Assembly (NCBI GenBank): GCA_041853585.1
Contig: JBGZSM010000041.1
Span: 1-49,795, forward strand
Direction of reading: 5' to 3'
Length of the DNA: 49,795 nt
Origin: JAUNKE01 sp041853585
GTDB taxonomy: Bacteria > Bacillota > Clostridia > Peptostreptococcales > Filifactoraceae
The notes beneath the pieces were generated by a model, which was not told the origin of the DNA, searched no databases, and was given only the letters and a program-made list of their open reading frames with translations. Made by a program: the position numbers and the translations under genes. Positions within the stretch are counted from its first letter, which is position 1. Each line of letters begins with the position of its first letter. This document shows, one piece after another, positions 43,689 through 49,795 of the stretch.

Positions 43689-44709
43689 ACATAAATTTAT
43701 TTTTATCGGCGAAGAAAACTATTTAATCCTCTATGCTTTGGATTATTTGAAAAAAAGTCTTGCGCCGGATTTTGTGATGTTCAACTGCATCGAGATGGAG
43801 CAGAAGGATTTGTCCTATTCCGATTGCATGCTCAAGCTCGATTCGGTGCCGATGATGGACAGCAAAAAAATCGTGCATATCAAGAATTTCAATTTTGCCG
43901 TCGAGAGCAACACTTGGAGCAAAAAAGAATTGCAGGAGTTTGAAGAAAAAATTGCCGACCTAAGCGAGGACACCGTATTGATTTTGTCCAATGAAAATAT
44001 GGCAAAGGCGGGAAATGCAAAACTGATAAAGGACTATGGCAAAAAGATGGAGTTGCTCAGCTTTGATCGACTGAGCCAAAAAGATTTGCTGGATTTTATT
44101 ATGGAGCGGCTTGAAAAAAGCATCGGGAAAAATAGGATTTCCAAAGAGGTGCTGACGCTTTTTATACAGATTTCGGGCTATCTTCAAAAAGAATCCAAGG
44201 TCAATCTCTTTGCCATCGACACGATGCTCAGCAAATTGGAATCCTTCCACCGCGAATACGGAAAAGTCGAACCCGATGATATTTACGAACTGTTTGAAGA
44301 AAAAGCGGACGGCGATATTTTCCGAATGATTGATGCCATTGCGGCGGGAAATAAACAGGAGGCTTTTCGACATTTCTACGGCCTGCGACAAAAAGGTGAG
44401 CCGAATATCAAAATTATGGTGACCATCGGGAAGATTTTTTCGACTGCGGTCAAAGCGAGCTACTATTTTGAGCAGGGTTACAGCTCCGACGATACAGCGA
44501 GAGAACTCAAAAAAAGTCCTTATGCCATTCGAAGCGCAAGCGGTTTGTTGCGCAAATTGGGTCGCGCAAAGCTGATTGACATTATCGACAAGATTGTCGA
44601 AGTTGATTTCAAAATGAAGGCGGGATGGCTGGATGAGAAAGTGTACGGCGAGTTGGCATTGATGAAAATCTTTGATATTGTCGAAGAAAAGGCAAAACAA
44701 AAACCATAG
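43651..44709 (+). CDS. holA: DNA polymerase III subunit delta
   Basis: A 352-residue clamp-loader subunit. N-terminal KFIFIGEENYLILYAL, then DSKKIVHIKNFNF, the helical middle with ISGYLQKESKVNLFAIDTML and the C-terminal domain (KKSPYAIRSASGLLRKLG) are typical. The AAGGAG site lies inside the comEC end, and the ATG is 38 bases before the comEC stop. comEC-holA-rpsT order (with rpsT reversed) is common in Firmicutes. Confidence 0.93.
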   Translation: MNHKELQKLLSSKHKFIFIGEENYLILYALDYLKKSLAPDFVMFNCIEMEQKDLSYSDCMLKLDSVPMMDSKKIVHIKNFNFAVESNTWSKKELQEFEEKIADLSEDTVLILSNENMAKAGNAKLIKDYGKKMELLSFDRLSQKDLLDFIMERLEKSIGKNRISKEVLTLFIQISGYLQKESKVNLFAIDTMLSKLESFHREYGKVEPDDIYELFEEKADGDIFRMIDAIAAGNKQEAFRHFYGLRQKGEPNIKIMVTIGKIFSTAVKASYYFEQGYSSDDTARELKKSPYAIRSASGLLRKLGRAKLIDIIDKIVEVDFKMKAGWLDEKVYGELALMKIFDIVEEKAKQKP

Positions 44710-44723
44710 TGCATACTATGGTT
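44702..44723. terminator. Hairpin terminator between holA and rpsT
   Basis: AACCATAGT/ACTATGGTT, a perfect nine-base stem with loop GCAT. On the minus strand it is followed by TTTTGTTTT, so it should end rpsT; on the plus strand only GTTTTCTT follows. It covers the holA stop. Confidence 0.8.
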
Positions 44724-44755
44724 GTTTTCTTGGGATATAACAGATGTTATAAGTA

Positions 44756-45019
44756 CTACTTCGCTGCGTTCAACTTTGCTGATAGTCTTGAAATCTTTCT
44801 TGCTGCTGCATTCTTGTGGATAGTTCCTTTTGACGCAAGCTGCATGATTTTCTTTTGTGCATACTGGAAAGTAGTTTGTGCAAGCTCCTTGTTGCCTGCT
44901 GCCAATGCTTCGTCAAATCTTCTGATAGCAGTTTTAACCTGAGACTTTCGCATACGATTCACAGCGGTTTTCTTTGCAGTCACAAGAATTCTTTTCTTAG
45001 CGGACTTAATATTTGCCAA
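44756..45019 (-). CDS. rpsT: 30S ribosomal protein S20
   Basis: An 87-residue basic protein: MANIKSAKKRILVTAKK, NRMRKSQVKTAIRRF and the C-terminal IHKNAAARKISRLSAKL. The frame extends to a GTG at 45028, but that codon lies in the AAGGAGGTG ribosome site. The TTG at 45019, about eight bases after it, gives the normal start MANIKSAKKR. S20 in E. coli also starts at TTG, linked to its self-regulation (established knowledge). Confidence 0.95.
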   Translation of the reverse strand: MANIKSAKKRILVTAKKTAVNRMRKSQVKTAIRRFDEALAAGNKELAQTTFQYAQKKIMQLASKGTIHKNAAARKISRLSAKLNAAK

Positions 45020-45065
45020 CGCGTTCACCTCCTTGTTTTTGTAATGGACATTAATAACGTATATG

Positions 45066-45094
45066 AGTATATCACAGTTTTAGGAAAGTGTAAA
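45066..45094 (-). promoter_or_regulatory. Promoter of rpsT
   Basis: On the minus strand TTTACA (45094-45089), a 17-base spacer and TATACT (45071-45066), with an extended -10 (TGA before TATACT). The leader would be about 40 bases. Confidence 0.8.
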
Positions 45095-45270
45095 CAAAAA
45101 TCTTATGAAAATGAAAAAGAAATTTTATAGGAAAATTCGAGCGGCGAATTTGAAAAAACTCGGATAAAAAAATAACGCTTCATTATATATTGTCGTGAGC
45201 CAATAAAAATTTTAGAAGAAATTTGAAATAAATTTTGGAGAAGCTTCAGCTTGGAGCAGAAAGGAAAAAT

Positions 45271-45813
45271 ATGAAAAAGTTTTTAGGAATTGTACTTGCA
45301 TTCGTCATTTGCGTGTTCTTGGCAGCTTGTTCAGAGAATAAAACCGCAGAGCAACCGAGCGCGCCGAAAAATTCAACCGAAGTTACAAAGCCGAATGAAA
45401 ATGAGAAAGGCAAAAACTTGATTACACAAGTTCATCTCGGAGAAGAATTTTTGATTGGAGGAGGAGAATATGCCGTCACGATAAATTCACTACGAAAAGT
45501 CGAGGATGACGAAGGAAATCCCGCGGTGGTCGTCAATTATTCCTTTACCAATAAAACAATGGAATCGACAAGTACACTTTTTGCTTTGTTGATTCAAGTG
45601 TTTCAAGATGATAAGGAGCTCGACCCCGCTTTAGTCATGGAAGGCGTTCATTATGAACATTCTGGGAAAGAAATTAAGCCCCAAGAAACATTGCATGACT
45701 GTGAAGAAGCTTTCGTGATGACATCTGAAAATAAGCTGCAAATTGAAATTACTTCAATGCGCGATGTGATAACGGGAAAGAAAGCGGTAATTGAGGTAGA
45801 TGCTCCGAAGTAA
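45271..45813 (+). CDS. Lipoprotein with DUF5067-like domain
   Basis: A 180-residue lipoprotein: signal peptide MKKFLGIVLAFVICVFLAAC with lipobox LAAC, an Asn/Glu/Pro linker, then a beta-rich domain (YAVTINSLRKVEDDEGNPAVV, NYSFTNKT) resembling DUF5067/DUF4352 immunoglobulin-like folds. I start at the ATG at 45271 after AAAGGAAAA; the frame also opens at 45235. Role unknown. Confidence 0.75.
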   Translation: MKKFLGIVLAFVICVFLAACSENKTAEQPSAPKNSTEVTKPNENEKGKNLITQVHLGEEFLIGGGEYAVTINSLRKVEDDEGNPAVVVNYSFTNKTMESTSTLFALLIQVFQDDKELDPALVMEGVHYEHSGKEIKPQETLHDCEEAFVMTSENKLQIEITSMRDVITGKKAVIEVDAPK

Positions 45814-46188
45814 CGATGCTCGGCGCAGGATGTCGATTTTTGTAATCGCTCATGATTAGAAATTTTGAATGAGATTTTCCTTGGCGGTTACATGCGCGCA
45901 ACTATTGACCGCTATCCTCTTTTGTGTTATTCTTGAATTTGCAAGGTTTTGATTTATTGCTCGGCATTTTGCGACGATTTTTCAAACTGAAAAACGGGGC
46001 AACGAATCAGCAACTTTTTAGTAAGATTATATAGGATACAAAATTTGATTTGAATAAGAAAAAACGGACGAAACTTTGCGAATTTCTACAAATAAATTTG
46101 CATTTGTAATTGTCTTGTCATATTTTCGTTACAAAATTTTGGTATAATATCCATATGTATTTTAATATGACCACTGGAGGATATAATA
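45814..46188 (+). other. Intergenic gap with extended -10 promoter
   Basis: A 375-base gap. I see no gene and no clear terminator for the lipoprotein. A promoter for the next gene lies at 46140-46148: TGGTATAAT, an extended -10 element with no good -35. The remaining part has only weak inverted words (for example TTTTTC/GAAAAA near 45985). Confidence 0.55.
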
Positions 46189-47034
46189 ATGAAGAGATTT
46201 TTCAGCATACTGATGGCGGGAGTTTTGACAATCGGGACGATGTTGCCGTCGTATGCGAGTTCAAAAGACAATATTACAGTTAATGTAGATGGAAACAAAA
46301 TGAAAATCGTCGGACATGCGGCGGTACTGGATACAAAAACCGGACGGGTAATGATTCCGTTTAAATCTTTATTTTTGGCAATCGGTGTAGCGGAGAAAGA
46401 TATCAAATGGGATGCTAAAACGAGTACGGCAAAAGGAATCAAAGACGGTACGGTCGTAGAGCTGACAAAGAACAGCAAAAATGCTAAGGTGGACGGCGTG
46501 GCAATCAAAATGGATAATGCGCCGGTTATTATGGGAAGCTCGATGATGGTTCCGCTTTCGTTTGTTACAAAACATATGGGCGGACAGACAACTTGGGTCG
46601 GAGCGCCGAGCTACACCGTCAATATCACGATGTCCAACGGACTTTTCCCAATCGACACACCGGGGACTAATCCGGGAACACCGCAGCAACCGCCGAAAAC
46701 CGGAATTGCGCCGCCGAAAGATACGGGAGCAAAAAACAGCGAGATTTGGGGAACTTTTGCAATGAACAATATGAAGAAAGAAAAAATCGTTGCGCAGTTC
46801 AACAGCGACTTCTCACTCGACATCAAAAATATTTCGACCGGCAAAACCGAAAAAGCAAGCTACAATATTTCAGGAACATCGGTAAGTATTACTTCCAATA
46901 TGTTGGGCGGCAGCTATGTGATGAGCACCACCACATATTCCGGAGCGACCTATTATATATTAAAAGGTTCGGATGCATCCAAAACTTTGGCGATGACATC
47001 CATCACCTATGAACAATTTGCAAGTGTATATTAA
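46189..47034 (+). CDS. Secreted stalk-domain protein (copper-amine-oxidase-N-like)
   Basis: A 281-residue protein with a signal peptide (MKRFFSILMAGVLTIGTML, cleavage near YAS-S), then a stalk domain (residues 27-140: KMKIVGHAAVLDTKTGRVMI, FKSLFLAIGV and MMVPLSFVTKHMGG), a Pro/Thr-rich linker (148-180), and a small beta-rich C-terminal domain (185-281) of unknown type. It has the same kind of domain as the 156-1649 protein. TGGAGGATAT precedes the ATG. A cell-surface role is inferred. Confidence 0.8.
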   Translation: MKRFFSILMAGVLTIGTMLPSYASSKDNITVNVDGNKMKIVGHAAVLDTKTGRVMIPFKSLFLAIGVAEKDIKWDAKTSTAKGIKDGTVVELTKNSKNAKVDGVAIKMDNAPVIMGSSMMVPLSFVTKHMGGQTTWVGAPSYTVNITMSNGLFPIDTPGTNPGTPQQPPKTGIAPPKDTGAKNSEIWGTFAMNNMKKEKIVAQFNSDFSLDIKNISTGKTEKASYNISGTSVSITSNMLGGSYVMSTTTYSGATYYILKGSDASKTLAMTSITYEQFASVY

Positions 47035-47055
47035 GGGGTACACAAAGGAGGAGAT

Positions 47056-48741
47056 ATGAAAGCAAATAAAAAGACGCTATCAATCCTATTGGCAATGATG
47101 ATTGCATCCAATTCGACATTATCTTTTGCAGCAACTTTTAAGGATATGAAAGATGCAAAGGGCAAAGACCATTGGAGCTTGCCTTATGTAACGGATATTT
47201 CAAACAGAAAACTTGTCGGCGGATATTCCGATGGCACATTCAAACCCAACAAACCGGTAACGAGAATCGAATCGGTGGTATTTATCTCAAGATTGTTTCC
47301 CGTTCAGACGGTAAAGGCAACCTATGAGGCAAACAAAGCGAAGTGGGATGCGAAAATGAAAGAGCATATCATTCCGGACTTTGCAAAATCGGCAGTTGTA
47401 TTCGGATTGGAAAACGGATGGTACTCCGAAGCTTATCTCAAAGAATTTATGAGCAAGAAAAACAAGACGCAAAAAGAAGCACAGCGTTATGAATTCTGCG
47501 TTTATCTTGTGCGTGCGCTCGGTTGGGACAAAGAGATGAGCAATGCGGCAGTCGTTTCGTACAAAGATGCGAAAAATATTCCGAAGCAAGCCGTTCCTTT
47601 TATCGATATACTCGGTAAAAAAGGAGTTGTTGTAACGACAGGCGAATTCAACCCGCTCAAGTCGGTGACAAGAGGCGAAGTGGCGAAGATGCTTTCGGTT
47701 TCTTATCCGCATTCGCAAGTGGCGAAAGACGCGGTGCAGACTGCTCAGCCACAACAGCAGCAACCTCAACAGCCGACGAAACCGCAACAACCGGGTGTCG
47801 TGACGATGCCGAGCGGTACGGTGGTGGAAGGAACGATTAAACAAATTTCAATCGACAATTTCAACATCATTTTGATTATTATCGACAAAGCGGGCAATCT
47901 CAGCTCTTATACAAACCGCACGAATGGTGTGGTCATCAGTTTGGACGGAAAAGCTGCCGATGCACAAACTTTGAAAGAAGGATACGGTGTCAAACTCTAC
48001 ACCGAAGGAACTACTCTTAAAGGAGTGGAAGCGGTAACCGTCAACAAAACGAATGTCAACAAAGATTTGCTCGGTGAAGTGGTGAGCGTTGATGCGAACC
48101 TAATCAAAATTCGAAACGGCAATGTGGTTGAAGAATACCGATTTGCAAACAATGCAACCTTCACCAAAAACGGAAAGAGCGCAAGAGCATTGGATTTGAT
48201 TGCGGGCGATGGCGTAACTGCAAAAATTCAAAACTCACTCGTGGTTTCTGTTGAGGCGAAAACCGTTCGACGAACACTCAAAAATGTAGTTATCAAAGGA
48301 ATTACAAGTTATTCCAACGGAACGGCGTCCATCATCATCACCGATGAAAAGGGCAACAACTACACGATGGAATTTACGGCGGGCTCCACTGCATATTTGA
48401 ACAACAAAAAAGTGGGACTTTCTTCGATTTCCGTCGGACATGAAGCGGATATCTATGCGAACAGCAATGAAATTTTGGACATCACGCTTTACGGCGAAGC
48501 GAGAGGAACTGTGATTACCGGTGTGATTAGCGATTTGAACCTCCGCGACGACATCCTCTATGTCAAAAAAGCGGATGGAAAAGAAATTAAGGTCATCATT
48601 TTGAGAAATGCCGAAATCATCGACCAGATTACCAATCGTCCGAAATCCGTTGACAGCTTATCCAAAAATGACAATGTCATCATCAACGGTTTTGAAGGAA
48701 TCAACACTTTTGAAGCAACAAGAATAGCATTCTACAGATAA
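47056..48741 (+). CDS. S-layer-homology (SLH) domain surface protein
   Basis: A 561-residue protein with a signal peptide (to about 26, SFA-A), SLH repeats (first at 27-85: FKDMKDAKGKDHWSLPYVTD, VGGYSDGTFKPNKPVTR; weaker repeats to about 230), a Gln/Pro linker near 230-255 and a beta-rich region (260-561) with several sections that start GxVxxI and resemble each other. SLH domains bind pyruvylated wall polymers. AAAGGAGGAG precedes the ATG; it follows the stalk protein by 21 bases, so the two may be one unit. Confidence 0.88.
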   Translation: MKANKKTLSILLAMMIASNSTLSFAATFKDMKDAKGKDHWSLPYVTDISNRKLVGGYSDGTFKPNKPVTRIESVVFISRLFPVQTVKATYEANKAKWDAKMKEHIIPDFAKSAVVFGLENGWYSEAYLKEFMSKKNKTQKEAQRYEFCVYLVRALGWDKEMSNAAVVSYKDAKNIPKQAVPFIDILGKKGVVVTTGEFNPLKSVTRGEVAKMLSVSYPHSQVAKDAVQTAQPQQQQPQQPTKPQQPGVVTMPSGTVVEGTIKQISIDNFNIILIIIDKAGNLSSYTNRTNGVVISLDGKAADAQTLKEGYGVKLYTEGTTLKGVEAVTVNKTNVNKDLLGEVVSVDANLIKIRNGNVVEEYRFANNATFTKNGKSARALDLIAGDGVTAKIQNSLVVSVEAKTVRRTLKNVVIKGITSYSNGTASIIITDEKGNNYTMEFTAGSTAYLNNKKVGLSSISVGHEADIYANSNEILDITLYGEARGTVITGVISDLNLRDDILYVKKADGKEIKVIILRNAEIIDQITNRPKSVDSLSKNDNVIINGFEGINTFEATRIAFYR

Positions 48742-48746
48742 ACAAC

Positions 48747-48779
48747 AATCCATCAGTCATTAGGCTGGTGGATTTTTTT
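48747..48779 (+). terminator. Intrinsic terminator after the SLH gene
   Basis: AATCCATCAGTC/GCTGGTGGATT stem (with G-T pairs) followed by seven Ts. Confidence 0.85.
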
Positions 48780-48805
48780 AAGCAAATTTTGTCTCGCGCT
48801 TGCGC

Positions 48806-48834
48806 TGGACATTCTCTTCGGATAATCATATAAT
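48806..48834 (+). promoter_or_regulatory. Promoter of the UPF0340 gene
   Basis: TGGACA at 48806-48811, a 17-base spacer and TATAAT at 48829-48834. Confidence 0.75.
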
Positions 48835-48868
48835 AAAGGAATAAAATTGAATTTTAAGGGAGGATGCG

Positions 48869-49408
48869 ATGAAAGAAATTATTCGTGAACAACTGACTAA
48901 GGCGACCGAAGAATTATTGAGCCTTGCGAATTTGGAAGAAAATGATATTTTTGTTGTCGGATGCAGCACCAGCGAAATTCAAGGCGGCACCATCGGTAAA
49001 AATTCCAATATGGAAATTGGCGAGACCGTTATAAAAACGCTCAAAGAAATATTGGATAAGCACAAAATACTGCTTGCCGTACAATGCTGCGAGCATCTGA
49101 ACCGCGCCCTCGTCGTGGAGAAAAAGACCGCGAAGCAATATCAACTGGAAGAAGTCACCGTCATTCCGCAGATGAAAGCGGGCGGCGGAGCGGCAACTTC
49201 GGCATACAAGCTATTTGACGAGCCGGTCGTGGTTGAAAAAATTACCGCCAAAGCCGGATTGGACATCGGCGATACATCCATCGGAATGCATGTCAAATTT
49301 GTGCAAGTGCCGGTGAGATTACAGATAAAATCGATTGGCGAAGCGCATCTGACCGCATTACGCTCACGACCGAAACTAATCGGCGGAGAAAGAGCGGTTT
49401 ACAAATAA
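48869..49408 (+). CDS. UPF0340 family protein (TIGR01440, YwlG-like)
   Basis: A 179-residue soluble protein with VGCSTSEIQGGTIGKNSN near the start, LLAVQCCEHLNRALVVE in the middle and IGDTSIGMHVKFVQVPVR near the end, characteristic of UPF0340. Biochemical function is not known. GGGAGGATGCG precedes the ATG; a clear promoter and terminator flank it, so it is a single-gene unit. Confidence 0.92.
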   Translation: MKEIIREQLTKATEELLSLANLEENDIFVVGCSTSEIQGGTIGKNSNMEIGETVIKTLKEILDKHKILLAVQCCEHLNRALVVEKKTAKQYQLEEVTVIPQMKAGGGAATSAYKLFDEPVVVEKITAKAGLDIGDTSIGMHVKFVQVPVRLQIKSIGEAHLTALRSRPKLIGGERAVYK

Positions 49409-49422
49409 AATGTAGAAAAAGC

Positions 49423-49464
49423 AAAACCGACTTTGAGAAGCAAATTTCTTAAAGCCGGTTTTTT
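49423..49464. terminator. Bidirectional terminator at the end of the UPF0340 gene
   Basis: AAAACCG-A-CTTT pairs with AAAG-C-CGGTTTT, followed by Ts; the reverse direction also has a T-rich tail (TTTTGCTTTTTC). It could end transcription from the micro-ORF array on the other strand. Confidence 0.8.
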
Positions 49465-49608
49465 GTTATGAAAATGAAATCACAAATCATAAATGAGAAT
49501 TTATATTGAAAGGAAAATTTGCTATTGCAATTTAGGAAATTAAAACTTTTGTTGTTCTCCGATATTTTAGAGAATACATCGGTTAATATTTGAATTAGGT
49601 TTGATTAT

Positions 49609-49641
49609 TCATGTCACGATAATTATAATCTGTCTTTTCAT
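49609..49641 (-). CDS. Terminal micro-ORF copy (MKRQIIIIVT)
   Basis: The last copy is identical through the GTGAC of codons 9-10, then diverges: ACA then TGA in place of ACC, AAG, TAA. A ten-residue frame is kept with its own AGGAGG site. No gene with a ribosome site lies between this copy and the terminator at 49464-49423. Confidence 0.5.
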   Translation of the reverse strand: MKRQIIIIVT

Positions 49642-49675
49642 AACGACACCTCCTAAAAAATGAGATAATGTAAGT

Positions 49676-49711
49676 TTACTTGGTCACGATAATTATAATC
49701 TGTCTTTTCAT
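49676..49711 (-). CDS. Micro-ORF copy (MKRQIIIIVTK), middle
   Basis: Same 11 residues and same codons as the upstream copy, own AGGAGGTG site, TAA stop. The spacer has CGCT in place of CGTT. It starts 34 bases after the previous stop; the 70-base period is not a multiple of three, so copies are in different frames and cannot form one long protein. Confidence 0.55.
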   Translation of the reverse strand: MKRQIIIIVTK

Positions 49712-49745
49712 AGCGACACCTCCTAAAAAATGAGATAATGTAAGT

Positions 49746-49781
49746 TTACTTGGTCACGATAATTATAATCTGTCTTTTCAT
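49746..49781 (-). CDS. Micro-ORF copy (MKRQIIIIVTK), most upstream visible
   Basis: An 11-codon frame plus TAA. Peptide MKRQIIIIVTK: basic N-terminus, four Ile (codons ATT, ATA, ATT, ATC), Val, Thr, Lys. AGGAGG lies seven bases before the ATG and pairs over eight bases with the 16S rRNA end (AGGAGGTG). Far too short for ordinary gene finders. Translation is inferred. Confidence 0.55.
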   Translation of the reverse strand: MKRQIIIIVTK

Positions 49782-49795
49782 AACGACACCTCCTA

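Larger units (their letters stand above)
49609..49795 (-). repeat. 70-base tandem repeat array of micro-ORF modules, cut by the window edge
   Basis: Units begin at 49613, 49683 and 49753, exactly 70 bases apart, nearly identical; the only difference seen inside shared parts is one base in the ribosome-site spacer (CGCT versus CGTT). On the minus strand each unit has TAGGAGGTG, seven bases, an ATG frame, a stop, then about 20 bases before the next site. The array ends at 49613 and continues beyond 49795, so copy number is unknown. No unique spacers occur, so it is not CRISPR. Confidence 0.95.

Noticed and set aside
49609..49795. CRISPR array reading of the right-edge repeats
   Set aside because: The whole 70-base unit is repeated with no variable spacer, and each unit has a ribosome site and a short frame.

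Overview
The window reads as chromosome of a motile, low-to-moderate G+C Gram-positive-type anaerobe, most likely class Clostridia or Tissierellia. This is an inference from gene content. The flagellar set has FliY, CheC, CheD, FlbD and a FliA/WhiG-type sigma factor. No L- or P-ring genes (flgH, flgI) occur in the cluster. There is also an SLH-domain surface protein and two secreted proteins with copper-amine-oxidase-N-like (stalk) domains. Ribosome sites are strong AGGAGG types, TTG/GTG starts are frequent, and many genes overlap by 1 to 11 bases. I saw no tRNA, rRNA, insertion sequence or CRISPR array.

Layout. Bases 1-1700: a 41-base tandem repeat and a secreted stalk-domain protein. Bases 1719-4741 (minus): an ABC exporter pair, natA plus a natB permease fused to a CPBP membrane-protease domain. 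Bases 4742-5863: a gene-poor AT-rich stretch with a degenerate repeat family and a small promoter-hairpin unit. Bases 5966-7867: mnmG. Bases 8013-32632: about 24.6 kb of flagellar and chemotaxis genes, all on the plus strand: pilZ, flgB, fliE, fliF-K, flgD, a TIGR02530 gene, flgE, flbD, motA, motB, fliM, fliN, cheY, flgC, fliY, fliO-R, flhB, flhA, sigma factor, flgF, flgG, cheC, cheD, cheW. They encode rod, MS-ring, C-ring, export gate, export ATPase, hook, stator, motor switch and adaptation proteins. flgC is displaced from flgB; fliL, flhF and flhG are not in their usual places. Flagellin, cap, CheA, CheB and CheR are not in the window.

Bases 32959-34778: a zinc-phospholipase-C-like protein and an HD phosphohydrolase. 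Bases 35075-38588: a TAXI-type TRAP transporter (lipoprotein, DUF1850, fused permease). Bases 38633-39857 (minus): a ComEC-like metallo-beta-lactamase protein with a DUF3006 partner. Bases 40137-44709: a DUF2156 protein with an apparent ATT start, an Eis-type acetyltransferase, a short ComEC without its hydrolase domain, and DNA polymerase III delta. Bases 44756-45019 (minus): ribosomal protein S20 with a TTG start. Bases 45271-49408: a lipoprotein, a stalk-domain protein, an SLH protein and a UPF0340 protein.

The most unusual item is at the right edge (49609-49795, minus strand). It is a tandem array with a 70-base period. Each unit holds a very strong Shine-Dalgarno site, an ATG, an 11-codon frame for MKRQIIIIVTK and a stop. 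Two full frames and one terminal variant are visible and the array runs off the window. I do not recognise it. It looks like a polycistronic array of identical micro-peptides, or a repeated Ile/Val-codon leader module.
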